From Acidobacteriota bacterium (lineage in GTDB: Bacteria > Acidobacteriota > HRBIN11): a stretch of 21,683 nucleotides of DNA. Position 1 is the first letter of the stretch. The number at the start of each line of letters is the position of its first letter. Shown here in pieces: positions 8,002 to 15,108 of the stretch. A program made the translations under genes and the position numbers. The notes under the pieces are model-generated. The model was not told where the DNA came from, made no database searches, and saw only the letters and a list, made by a program, of their open reading frames with translations. The stretch spans positions 1 to 21,683 of the forward strand of contig JAUQPV010000015.1 in NCBI GenBank assembly GCA_030550225.1, read 5' to 3'.

Positions 8002-8070
8002 GGGCAAAGACAAAGGGCATAGAGCATAGAGAATAAGGGTCCTGAGCCCTTGGCTCTATGCCCTTTGCCT
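8002..8070. terminator. Bidirectional hairpin terminator built from heptamer repeats
   Basis: Perfect 14-bp arms (8012-8025, AAAGGGCATAGAGC; 8053-8066, its reverse complement) enclose a smaller AAGGG/CCCTT hairpin (8035-8039/8047-8051). A T-rich run follows on the plus strand (from 8069). It sits between the convergent prenyltransferase and MoxR genes and could end both transcripts. The left arm is itself a degenerate heptamer series: GGGCAAA, GACAAA (6 bp), GGGCATA, GAGCATA, GAGAATA. The right arm reads AGGCAAA, GGGCATA, GAGCCAA on the other strand. Confidence 0.75.
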
Positions 8071-8074
8071 TTAT

Positions 8075-9010
8075 TTATACGGGGACAGGGACCTGCTGGA
8101 GGACGTCCTGAAGGATCCCCTGGGCCCATTCGACCGTCGGTGTCGAGGGCGGTGTGCGGGGAATCAAACGGTGGCTCCATACTGGGGTGCACAAGGCCTG
8201 GATGTCGTCGGGCGTGACGTACGGACGGCCCTCCATTAAGGCCCGGGCCCGAGCGGCGGCGACCATGTGCTTGCCGGCCCGGGGGGATATGCCTAAGAGG
8301 ACCTGGGGATGCCGTCGGGTCACCCGAGCCAGTTGAACGATGTACTGGAGGATGTCCGGGTGGACGTGCACCTGCTCGGCCGCCGCCTGGAGGGCCAGGA
8401 CGTCTTGCGTCGTGGCGACGGCCTGGACTTGCTGGAGGAGACGCTCCGGCGAGGGCGTCTGCAGGATGTGCGACTCGGCCTGGGGGTCCGGATAGCCGAC
8501 GGGGATGCACATCAGGAAGCGGTCCATCTGACTTTCTGGCAAGGGGAACGTCCCCTGAAACTCGATGGGATTCTGGGTCGCCATCAGGAAGAACGGCCGG
8601 GGCAGGGGATACACCCGGTGGTCCAGGGAGACTTGATGCTCAGACATGACCTCCAGGAGGGCGCTCTGAGTCTTGGGGCTCGCCCGGTTGATCTCGTCGG
8701 CCAGGACGATGTGGGCAAAGACGGGGCCTTCCCGGAACTCGAAGGTCTGCGTGTCGGGCCGCCAGATGTGGACGCCCAGGATGTCCGAGGGGAGCATGTC
8801 GCTGGTGAACTGAATCCGGCGGAATGACGCCTGGATCGCCCGGGCGAGCGCCTGGGCGAGGACCGTCTTGCCGACGCCGGGCACGTCCTCCAGGAGGATG
8901 TGACCCCCGGCGATCAGGGCCGTCAGGGCCAGGTCGACGGCCCGGTCGACGCCCAGGACGACCTTCTGGACTTCTCGGCGAATCGACCGAATCCGGTCGG
9001 TCGCGTTCAT
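8075..9010 (-). CDS. MoxR-family AAA+ ATPase
   Basis: This cytosolic ATPase of 311 residues belongs to the MoxR group, which remodels or activates partner proteins, often von Willebrand A-domain proteins. Walker A is VPGVGKT (43-49), Walker B is IVLADEINRA (101-110), and sensor 1 sits in MATQNPIEFQGTFPLPESQMDRF (143-165). The C-terminal AAA lid follows (about 205-311). The ATG at 9008-9010 overlaps the aspS stop as ATGA, so translation is probably coupled; a longer open frame extending to 9517 is aspS in another frame. MoxR genes usually stand next to DUF58, VWA or transglutaminase genes. None is present here, because the operon ends at the terminator 75 bp from the convergent gene. Its client is therefore unknown. 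Length and motifs are complete. Confidence 0.92.
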   Translation of the reverse strand: MNATDRIRSIRREVQKVVLGVDRAVDLALTALIAGGHILLEDVPGVGKTVLAQALARAIQASFRRIQFTSDMLPSDILGVHIWRPDTQTFEFREGPVFAHIVLADEINRASPKTQSALLEVMSEHQVSLDHRVYPLPRPFFLMATQNPIEFQGTFPLPESQMDRFLMCIPVGYPDPQAESHILQTPSPERLLQQVQAVATTQDVLALQAAAEQVHVHPDILQYIVQLARVTRRHPQVLLGISPRAGKHMVAAARARALMEGRPYVTPDDIQALCTPVWSHRLIPRTPPSTPTVEWAQGILQDVLQQVPVPV

Positions 9011-10776
9011 ACGTCGACCCGCAGGTGGAGTTCTCGAAGTTGGCGTTCGGTAACTTCCGACGGACTTCCCGTCATGAGACACTGGCCTGATGAGGTCTTG
9101 GGGAAGGCGATGACGTCTCGAATCGAGGGCGCTCCAGCCAGGAGCATCACGATGCGGTCCAGGCCCAGAGCGATGCCCCCGTGGGGCGGTGCCCCGTAGC
9201 TCAGGGCCTCCAGCAGGAAGCCGAACTTCGAGCGGTACTCCTCGGGCGGGATCTGCAGGATCTCGAAGACGCGTTCCTGGTCCGGACGGCGGTAGTTTCG
9301 GATGCTCCCGCCGCCGATCTCGACGCCGTTGACGACCAAGTCGTAAGCCCGGGCCCGCACCCGCTCGGGCCGGGACGAGAGCCACTCGAGCGTCTCCGGC
9401 TGGGGGCTCGTGAAGGGGTGGTGTCGGGCGACCCAGCGGCCTTCCTCGTCGCTCCACTCGAGGAGCGGGAAGTTGATGACCCACAGGAAGTGCCACCCGG
9501 CATCGTTCGGGACCCATCCCTCCTGCCGGGCCAACTCCAGACGGATCACCCCCAGGACGCTACACGTCGCCTCTCGGGGACCTGCCATCAAAAGGGCCAG
9601 CCCTCCGTCGGCCAGTCCGAGACGTTCCCGCAAAGCCGCCAGCTCCGTCGGCCGCAGGAACTTGGCGACCGGCGACTGGGGCGCCTCGCCCGCGGGCCAT
9701 CGAACCCAGACGAGACCCCGACCCCCGAGCTGTTTCGCCCGTTCGGTGAGGTGGTCCAACCGATTCCGGGGCCAAGCGGCCCCACCCGGGATGGCCAGGG
9801 CCGTGACGACGTGACCCTCCGTCCGGGCGGCCTCCCGGAAAATCCGGAACTCGGTATCGACGAAGAGGTCTGTGACCGTCGTAAGGCAGTAGCCGAAGCG
9901 GGTGTCCGGTTTATCCGAGCCGTAGCGTTCGATGGCCTCGTCGTAGTCCATCCGAGGAAAGGGGACGGGGATGTCGTAGCCTGCTTCTTGCCACATCCGC
10001 CGGACAAGGCCCTCCGTCAACGTCATGACGTCGTCTTCCGTGACGAAGCTCATCTCGATGTCGACCTGCGTGAACTCGGGTTGGCGGTCGGCCCGCAAGT
10101 CTTCGTCCCGAAAACAACGGGCGATCTGAAAATAGCGGTCGAAGCCAGCGACCATCAGGACTTGCTTAAAGAGTTGGGGCGACTGGGGGAGGGCGTAAAA
10201 CTTACCCGGCTGGAGGCGGGACGGGACCAGAAAGTCTCGGGCCCCCTCAGGCGTCGACTTTGTGAGGATGGGCGTCTCGACCTCCAGGAAGCCTTGCTCG
10301 TGCAGGTACTGACGGGCCGCCCAGACGACGCGATGCCGGAGCTCCAGGTTTCGGAACATCGCCGGTCGCCGCAGGTCCAAGTACCGGTAGCGCAGGCGGG
10401 TCGTGTCGTGAACGTCCGCCTCGTCAGCGATGGAGAAGGGGACCGGCTCGGCCGGGTTCAGGACTTCCAGGGCTTCGGCGACGACCTCGACGGTCCCCGT
10501 CGGAATCTTCGGATTGACGGTATCAAGCGGACGCAGGGCGACCTGACCCCGGACCTGCACGACGCTCTCGGCCCGAAGTTTGGCCGCCGCATCCATCAGG
10601 TCCGGGACCCGTTCCTCCCGAAAGACGACTTGGACGATGCCCGTCCGGTCCCGCAGGTCGACAAAGACGACGCCGCCCATGTCCCGCACGCGATGGACCC
10701 ATCCGGCCAACAGGACAGACTGGCCGACGTGGACTTCCCGAAGTTCGCCGCACAGGTGGGTTCGATACGGGGACAT
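9007..10776 (-). CDS. aspS: Aspartyl-tRNA synthetase, bacterial type
   Basis: This class II synthetase charges tRNA-Asp (and in some bacteria tRNA-Asn) with aspartate. It has 589 residues, the normal length for the bacterial form. In order: OB-fold anticodon-binding domain (about 1-105, GWVHRVRDMGGVVFVDLRDR); catalytic core with motif 2 around RYFQIARCFRDEDLR (214-228); the bacterial GAD insertion (about 300-410); and motif 3 ALGLDRIVMLLAG near the C-terminus. ATG 10774-10776 is chosen because AAGGAG lies 7 nt upstream and the protein then begins where the family does; an open frame extends 19 codons further. The Shine-Dalgarno overlaps the TAA of the repeat-helix gene, 10 bp away. Its stop overlaps the MoxR start. 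M33 and D85 fall at positions that distinguish discriminating from non-discriminating enzymes, and match neither classical type. Confidence 0.96.
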   Translation of the reverse strand: MSPYRTHLCGELREVHVGQSVLLAGWVHRVRDMGGVVFVDLRDRTGIVQVVFREERVPDLMDAAAKLRAESVVQVRGQVALRPLDTVNPKIPTGTVEVVAEALEVLNPAEPVPFSIADEADVHDTTRLRYRYLDLRRPAMFRNLELRHRVVWAARQYLHEQGFLEVETPILTKSTPEGARDFLVPSRLQPGKFYALPQSPQLFKQVLMVAGFDRYFQIARCFRDEDLRADRQPEFTQVDIEMSFVTEDDVMTLTEGLVRRMWQEAGYDIPVPFPRMDYDEAIERYGSDKPDTRFGYCLTTVTDLFVDTEFRIFREAARTEGHVVTALAIPGGAAWPRNRLDHLTERAKQLGGRGLVWVRWPAGEAPQSPVAKFLRPTELAALRERLGLADGGLALLMAGPREATCSVLGVIRLELARQEGWVPNDAGWHFLWVINFPLLEWSDEEGRWVARHHPFTSPQPETLEWLSSRPERVRARAYDLVVNGVEIGGGSIRNYRRPDQERVFEILQIPPEEYRSKFGFLLEALSYGAPPHGGIALGLDRIVMLLAGAPSIRDVIAFPKTSSGQCLMTGSPSEVTERQLRELHLRVDV

Positions 10777-10786
10777 AAGCGACTCC

Positions 10787-11440
10787 TTATCGGGATTCCC
10801 GGACGACCCGACGGGTCTTTTCGGACTCGGCAACGATGAGGTCGGCGATGTATCGGAGCGTCTCGGCCATCTCCCGCCGGGCTTCTTCCTGACCCTGCTG
10901 GATGCGTTCCAGGAGGGTCAGGGTGTCCTGACGGTTCTGTTGGATAAGGGTTTGGATCTGAGATAGAAGGCTCATAGCGTCCCGGTGATTCTGTTGCATA
11001 GAAGCCTGGATCCGTTCCAAGAGGACCATGGCGTCTTGATGATTCTGCTGGGCGAGGGTCTGCATCCGTTCCAGGAGGGCCACGACGTGCTGATGGTTCT
11101 GCTGGGCCAGCTTACGGGCTTCTTCTTGGCTCTGCTGGATCTGGGCCAGGAGGGCTACGGCTTCTTGATGACTCTGCTGGGTAGAGGTCTGGATCTGGGC
11201 CAGGAGGGCCATGGCGTCTTGGTGGGCTTGCTGGGCAAAATTCTGCATCCGTTCCAGGAGGGCCACGACGTGCTGATGGTTCTGCTGGGCCAGCTTACGG
11301 GTCTCCTCCTGACTCTGCTGGATCTGGGCCAGGAGGGCTAAGCTGTCCTGATGGGCCTGTTTCATCCAACGTCCGTTTCGCCAGGCCAAGACCCCTAAGA
11401 CGCCCGTCAGGAGCGTGATAGCGACACCAAAAACCTCCAT
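10787..11440 (-). CDS. Membrane-anchored repeat helix protein between hisS and aspS
   Basis: This 217-residue protein matches no family I can name. Residues 1-20 (MEVFGVAITLLTGVLGVLAW) form one membrane segment followed by Arg/Lys, so the long helix probably lies in the cytosol. Residues 26-190 are tandem helical repeats. The basic unit is 18 residues (like QQNHQHVVALLERMQTLA); twice it is extended to 25 by a heptad (QSQEExRKLA). The 25+18+18 pattern repeats as a 61-residue unit. The matching DNA is identical over 60 bp at 11059-11118 and 11242-11301, exactly 183 bp apart. The C-terminus (about 191-217) is highly charged. The ATG start has GGAG upstream. It follows hisS by 38 bp and precedes aspS by 10 bp, so it belongs to the synthetase operon. 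The function is unknown. Confidence 0.8.
   Translation of the reverse strand: MEVFGVAITLLTGVLGVLAWRNGRWMKQAHQDSLALLAQIQQSQEETRKLAQQNHQHVVALLERMQNFAQQAHQDAMALLAQIQTSTQQSHQEAVALLAQIQQSQEEARKLAQQNHQHVVALLERMQTLAQQNHQDAMVLLERIQASMQQNHRDAMSLLSQIQTLIQQNRQDTLTLLERIQQGQEEARREMAETLRYIADLIVAESEKTRRVVRESR
11059..11301. repeat. 183-bp intragenic tandem repeat with 60 identical bases
   Basis: Positions 11059-11118 and 11242-11301 are identical and exactly 183 bp (61 codons) apart, inside the repeat helix gene. The surrounding units are diverged copies of a 54-bp and a 75-bp module. Identity at synonymous positions indicates recent duplication or gene conversion, so the unit number may vary between strains. 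Confidence 0.9.
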
Positions 11441-11478
11441 CGGGCAGACTCCGACAAAGACGTCCAGTAAAGTTTAGG

Positions 11479-12762
11479 TCATATCGAAGGGGCGTCCAAT
11501 AGCAGGGCCCGGCGGAGGGCCTCGACGGCTTCTTCAGGGGAGAGCGTCGCCTGACGGCTGGCCGACATGTCCCGCAGGGTCCATCGGCCGACCCGGAGTT
11601 CGTCGTCCCCGATGATCACGGCAAAGCGGACGCCGGCCCGGTGGGCGCTCCGGAGGCCGCTCTTGACGCTCCCGACGTCCATACGGGCCCATGCGGGGAT
11701 TCCCAGGCGGCGGACCGTCTGGACGCCCTGTAAGGCCACCCCGCGGGCTGCCTCCGTGAGGGGCAGGAACATCACGGCCAGGGCCGACGTCGGGTCCGCC
11801 GCCTCGGGCAGGACGGCCATCAAGCGCTCCATCCCGATAGCGAACCCGACGCCCGGCCAGTCGGGTCCGCCGAGCGCCCGCAGGAGGCCGTCGTACCGAC
11901 CTCCGCCCAGGACAGCGTTCTGGGCACCCAGGCCCTCGGCCGTCATCTCGAAGGCCGTCCGCATGTAATAGTCCAGGCCCCGCACCAGGCGGGCGTTGCG
12001 GACGTAAGGTACGTCCAGGGCCGCCAGGGCCGTCCGGACGGCATCAAAGTGGGTCCGGCACGGGTCGCACCAGTAGGCATCGATGACCGGGGCTCCCTGC
12101 AAGACCGCCTGACAGACTTCGTTCTTACAGTCCAGGACCCGCAGGGGGTTGCGGTCCATCCGGCGCCGACAGTCGGGGCACAATTCCTCAGCATGGGCTT
12201 GCCAGTAAGCCCGAAGGGCCGCCTGGTAGGCCGGCCGACACGTCGAGCAACCGATCGAGTTCACCTCGACCTGAACGTTCTGAGCCCCGACATGACGAAG
12301 AAACTCCCAGCCCAGGGCGATGACCTCGGCATCCACCTCAGGCGCCGACTCTCCCAGGGCCTCGACCCCGATCTGGTGGAATTGTCGGTACCGCCCCCGC
12401 TGGGGCCGCTCATGGCGGAACATCGGCCCGATGTAGAAGTACCGGTAGGGCGGCGGCATCGTCTGGTCGAAGCGGTGTTCGACGAAGGCCCGCAGGACCG
12501 AGGCCGTCCCCTCGGGTCGGAGGGCCAGCCAGTCGCCGCCCCGGTCCTGGAAGACGTACATCTGCTTTTCGACGATGTCGGTCGTCTCGCCGATACCCCG
12601 CTCGAAGAGTTCCCGGACCTCGAAGATGGGGGTCCGGATTTCCCGAAAGCCGTAAAGCCGGAATAGCGTCCGAGCGGCCGCCTCCACGCGAGCCCACCGC
12701 TCGCTGTCCGGCGGAAGTAGATCCGACGTGCCACGAGGCGCCTGATACGTCTTCCCGGTCAT
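11479..12762 (-). CDS. hisS: Histidyl-tRNA synthetase
   Basis: This class II synthetase of 427 residues charges tRNA-His. The N-terminal APRGTSDLLP (8-17) is diagnostic. Motif 1 lies around 25-48 and motif 2 at YFYIGPMFRHERPQRGRYRQFHQIGVEALG (109-138). The histidine-binding motifs are RGLDYYMRTAFEM (261-273) and GGGRYDGLL (286-294), and motif 3 is near GFAIGMERL (306-314). The anticodon domain fills the last ~95 residues. Four cysteine pairs (172/175, 195/198, 212/217, 232/235) sit in the insertion domain, probably a zinc-binding variant known in some bacterial lineages. ATG 12760-12762 is chosen because it fits the family N-terminus, but its ribosome binding site is weak; a TTG at 12813 would start inside the repeat array. 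It is the first gene of the operon hisS, repeat helix gene, aspS, MoxR. Confidence 0.95.
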   Translation of the reverse strand: MTGKTYQAPRGTSDLLPPDSERWARVEAAARTLFRLYGFREIRTPIFEVRELFERGIGETTDIVEKQMYVFQDRGGDWLALRPEGTASVLRAFVEHRFDQTMPPPYRYFYIGPMFRHERPQRGRYRQFHQIGVEALGESAPEVDAEVIALGWEFLRHVGAQNVQVEVNSIGCSTCRPAYQAALRAYWQAHAEELCPDCRRRMDRNPLRVLDCKNEVCQAVLQGAPVIDAYWCDPCRTHFDAVRTALAALDVPYVRNARLVRGLDYYMRTAFEMTAEGLGAQNAVLGGGRYDGLLRALGGPDWPGVGFAIGMERLMAVLPEAADPTSALAVMFLPLTEAARGVALQGVQTVRRLGIPAWARMDVGSVKSGLRSAHRAGVRFAVIIGDDELRVGRWTLRDMSASRQATLSPEEAVEALRRALLLDAPSI

Positions 12763-12785
12763 GGGATGCCTGATGTAAGGGATCT

Positions 12786-12988
12786 GGCCGTTCGGGAATT
12801 CGGCATCCGGCAATTCGGGAATTCAGCAGTTCGGGAGGTGGGGGACCAGGTGCTGGGCACTTCAACAGATCGAGCCTCCGACGACGGGACGCTCAGGCCT
12901 TGAAGTTCCCGGACTGCCGAATTGCCGAATCCCGAGTAGCTGGATGGCCGAATCCCCGAACTGTCCACCGCCTATCTGCCGAACGGCC
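12786..12988. repeat. Inverted pair of degenerate octamer arrays
   Basis: The left array (12786-12840) reads, on the plus strand, units such as GGCAATTC, GGGAATTC, AGCAGTTC and GGGAGGTG. The right array (about 12903-12988) reads the same word family on the minus strand (GGCAGATG, GGCCGTTC, GGCAGATA, GGGGATTC, GGCAATTC, GGCAGTCC). Most units are 8 bp and a few are 7 bp. About 62 bp of non-repetitive DNA separates the arms. The right array enters the last codons of the carbonic anhydrase gene. The interval contains the leader of the hisS operon, in which I see no clear promoter. Confidence 0.7.
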
Positions 12989-13499
12989 CATCTGCCCGAT
13001 ACATGTCTTTATATTCGACGTAGAGCATCGTGTTCTCGTGAATGCGGGCGACCTCCTCGTCGGAGAGAGCCCGAACGACCCGGGCCGGGACACCCATCAC
13101 GAGCGACCGGGGCGGGATTCGCATGCCCGGCGGGACGAGGGCCCCGGCCGCCACGAGACTCTCGTCGCCGATCTCGGCCCCATCCATGACGATCGCTCCC
13201 ATCCCGATGAGGCACCGAGACCCGACCCGGCAGGCGTGCACGATAGCCCCGTGGCCGACGGTCACGTACTCCCCGATCTCGGTCGGGTAAAGGTCCTTCG
13301 CGACGTGGACGACCACATTGTCCTGTAAGTTCGTGTAAGCCCCGACCCGGATGCAGTGCATGTCGGCCCGCAGGACAGCCCCGAACCAAATGCTCACATG
13401 AGGCCCCAGGACGATGTCCCCGATGAGCGTCGCCGTCGGGGCGACCCACGCCGTCGGGTCGATGACGGGCGTCTTCCCACGAAAACCGTAGATCGGCAT
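12972..13499 (-). CDS. Gamma-class carbonic anhydrase / hexapeptide-repeat protein
   Basis: This 175-residue left-handed beta-helix protein belongs to the gamma-carbonic anhydrase family (CO2 hydration; cytosolic trimers with metal at the subunit interfaces). The three metal-ligand histidines are present: H65 (NVVVHV) and H83/H88 (VGHGAIVH). The conserved R44 and D46 (VLRAD) and Q59-D60 (NLQDN) also match. A short C-terminal helix (145-168) ends the protein. It is the compact form without the acidic loop of the archaeal Cam enzyme, as in YrdA/PaaY-like proteins, so catalytic activity is likely but not certain. ATG 13497-13499 lies 7 bp after the pdaD stop, with GAGAG upstream; the upstream extension of this frame is a shadow of pdaD. 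Coupling to a decarboxylase gene suggests handling of released CO2. Confidence 0.93.
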   Translation of the reverse strand: MPIYGFRGKTPVIDPTAWVAPTATLIGDIVLGPHVSIWFGAVLRADMHCIRVGAYTNLQDNVVVHVAKDLYPTEIGEYVTVGHGAIVHACRVGSRCLIGMGAIVMDGAEIGDESLVAAGALVPPGMRIPPRSLVMGVPARVVRALSDEEVARIHENTMLYVEYKDMYRADGPFGR

Positions 13500-13506
13500 C
13501 TCGCTC

Positions 13507-14067
13507 TCACACCAAGATAAAGATGACCCCGGCCACGACGGTCGTCCAGTACCCCCGGGGGTCGCCCTCGGCACTCTGCGTGCAGTTCCGAGACAGGACG
13601 ATCTGGCCCGACAGCCGATAGGCTTCGAGTTGCTCGTCCCAGGCCCGCTGAGGGTCGTACTCGAGGCCCAGCGTCGTCGCCAGCATAGCGGCCGCCAGGT
13701 CCTCGGCGTATTCCCCGGCTTCTTCTTCGGTCTGGCCGAAGGAGTGATGCTCCGAGATGTACCCGTAGAGATTCGGGTCTCGGGGAAGGGCCAAGCCGAC
13801 CGAGGCGACGATCCGACGGCCCGGCTCGTTCGTCGCGTTCTCGCTGAGGACGCAGAAGACGATGCTCCCCGGCCGGAGCATGCGGATGCCCTCCTCCCGG
13901 TCGATGAGCTCACAGCCGGGTGGAAAAATCGAAGAGACTCGGACCAGATTGTACGGGGCGATGCCCGCATTCCGCAGGGCCTCCTCGAAGCTGGCCAGCT
14001 TCTCCCGGTGGTACCCGACGCCCCGGGTCAAGAAGGCATACCGTGGGACCATCAGACCGTTCAACAC
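13507..14067 (-). CDS. pdaD: Pyruvoyl-dependent arginine decarboxylase
   Basis: This enzyme converts arginine to agmatine plus CO2, the first step of polyamine synthesis from arginine. The 186-residue proenzyme cleaves itself between S45 and S46 of the motif NLVRVSSIFPPG (40-51), turning S46 into the pyruvoyl cofactor of the alpha chain. The active-site glutamate E106 lies in the conserved YGYISEHHSFG (101-111). The length matches the archaeal and bacterial PvlArgDC family. I chose GTG 14065-14067 because GTGAGGT lies about 8 nt upstream; ATG at 14050-14052 has no ribosome binding site. It is the first gene of a two-gene unit with the carbonic anhydrase, whose substrate CO2 is a product of this reaction. 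Its leader contains the octamer hairpin at 14098-14167. Confidence 0.95.
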   Translation of the reverse strand: MLNGLMVPRYAFLTRGVGYHREKLASFEEALRNAGIAPYNLVRVSSIFPPGCELIDREEGIRMLRPGSIVFCVLSENATNEPGRRIVASVGLALPRDPNLYGYISEHHSFGQTEEEAGEYAEDLAAAMLATTLGLEYDPQRAWDEQLEAYRLSGQIVLSRNCTQSAEGDPRGYWTTVVAGVIFILV

Positions 14068-14097
14068 GGCCGCAACCTCACTTTGAAAAGGTAAAGT

Positions 14098-14167
14098 CGT
14101 GACGTCGTGACGACGTCCGAGAGAGGCCGAGTCTGAGGCGGCTTCGGTGCATCGTTACGACGTCACG
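14098..14167 (-). promoter_or_regulatory. Alternative hairpins upstream of pdaD, inverted octamer arrays
   Basis: Arms 14098-14113 and 14152-14167 pair over 16 positions with one G-T, around a 38-nt loop. The left arm also holds a competing perfect hairpin, GACGTCG-TGA-CGACGTC (14101-14117), so the two folds exclude each other. Both arms are octamer repeats of one word family: CGTGACGT, CGTGACGA on the plus strand and CGTGACGT, CGTAACGA on the minus strand. A compact CGCACG-GG-CGTGCG palindrome lies nearby, at about 14176-14189. The site is the pdaD 5' leader or the end of the Uma2 transcript. Confidence 0.5.
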
Positions 14168-14266
14168 GTAAGGTCGCACGGGCGTGCGTCCCCTCCAGAA
14201 GAATCGGGCTTCCTGACTGGTAGAGAAGGCCGGTCGGACACCGTCCTCACGAACCCAACAGCCCTG

Positions 14267-14863
14267 TCAAGTCAGGATTTCATCGACGGGGACTTCCAGA
14301 CCGGCCAACCGGCGGGACCGGGCGACTTCGCCGGGACCGTAACGCCCGACGAGCTCATAAGCCCCCTCCTGCAGAGCGAAGACCTCGACCGTCCGCCGAT
14401 CCGGATCGACCAGCCAGTATTCGGCAACGCCCGCTCGAGCGTACTCATAGAACTTCTCACTCCGGTCCGTCCGGCGGGTCTGGGGGGAGAGGACCTCGAC
14501 GACCAGGTCGGGTACGCCGCAGAATTGCTCACCGAGGCGGTCAGCGTGTTCTCGAGCTATAAAGAAAATATCGGGCTCCCGAATCTTGCCGGGCCACAGG
14601 CGGACCGGCAGAGGCGCGACATGGACTTCCCCGAGGTCGTGAGTCCGGACAAACGTATAAAGCTGGACGAAGAGCCGTTCGACGACCGTCTGATGCCTGC
14701 GGGTCGGGTGCGGGGGCATGATGAGTCTCCCCTCAGACAGCTCGACGTATCGGTTCGTATCGGGCAGGGCGAAATAGTCGTCCTCGGTCCATTGGCCCGG
14801 CGGTGGAAACAGCTCCGTGACAGACGTCGATGTCGACGACGGTCGCCGGTCCCTACGCTTCAT
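14267..14863 (-). CDS. Uma2-family (DUF820) putative PD-(D/E)xK endonuclease
   Basis: This 198-residue protein has the Uma2 pattern. An N-terminal segment W-T-E-D-D-Y-F-A-L-P (about 25-35) and RYVELSEGRLIMPP lead to a restriction-like fold with REPDIFFI and then PDLVVEVLSPQTRRTDRSEKFYEYARAGVAEYWLVDPDRRTVEVF. The Asp of EPD, the Glu of VVEV and the Lys of EKFYEY are candidate active-site residues of a PD-(D/E)xK nuclease. No biological role is established for most family members, which are often present in many copies. ATG 14861-14863 is chosen because GGGGAGGT lies 7 nt upstream; an in-frame start at 14884 would add seven residues. It stands alone between arrays at 14098-14167 and 14983-15108. 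Confidence 0.85.
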   Translation of the reverse strand: MKRRDRRPSSTSTSVTELFPPPGQWTEDDYFALPDTNRYVELSEGRLIMPPHPTRRHQTVVERLFVQLYTFVRTHDLGEVHVAPLPVRLWPGKIREPDIFFIAREHADRLGEQFCGVPDLVVEVLSPQTRRTDRSEKFYEYARAGVAEYWLVDPDRRTVEVFALQEGAYELVGRYGPGEVARSRRLAGLEVPVDEILT

Positions 14864-14982
14864 AGTGGCTACCTCCCCTCCCAAGGCCGTTCGGACCGTA
14901 GAAATCCCGATGGGCTTTTTCGACCCTTCGAGAAGGACGATTTTCCAGGCGTCGAGGCCGATGGTCCCCTTTGGCGCATGGC

Positions 14983-15108
14983 CATGAGCTATCAGCTATG
15001 AGCCATGAGTCGATACAAACCATCCGCCATGAGTCCATCCGTCTGCCGACCGGCCCAAGCCACCGGCTCATACCGAACGCCCGACACCGGTTATCGTCTT
15101 ATCGTTCG
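14983..15108. repeat. Degenerate heptamer array between the Uma2 gene and parB
   Basis: From 14983 consecutive 7-bp words read CATGAGC, TATCAGC, TATGAGC, CATGAGT, CGATACA, then become more diverged (CGCCATG, AGTCCAT and so on). On the minus strand 15108-15070 carries GAACGAT, AAGACGAT (8), AACCGGT, GTCGGGC, GTTCGGT, ATGAGCC. The second part covers the parB stop codon and its last three codons. The first words match the array at 194-228. The two halves look like a decayed inverted pair. Confidence 0.5.

Noticed and set aside
9181..10839. 552-codon open frame on the plus strand opposite aspS
   Set aside because: It mirrors aspS codon by codon in a GC-rich gene, has no recognisable domain, and aspS is certain on the other strand.
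10985..11341. 118-codon plus-strand frame opposite the repeat helix gene
   Set aside because: Its apparent repeats are just the complement of the real repeat gene, which has a membrane segment and a ribosome binding site.
12786..12988. Possible CRISPR array
   Set aside because: The repeats are 7-8 bp, contiguous and degenerate, with no spacers and no cas genes.
14147..15001. 284-codon plus-strand frame opposite the Uma2 gene
   Set aside because: The Uma2 motifs on the minus strand and its strong ribosome binding site explain this region.
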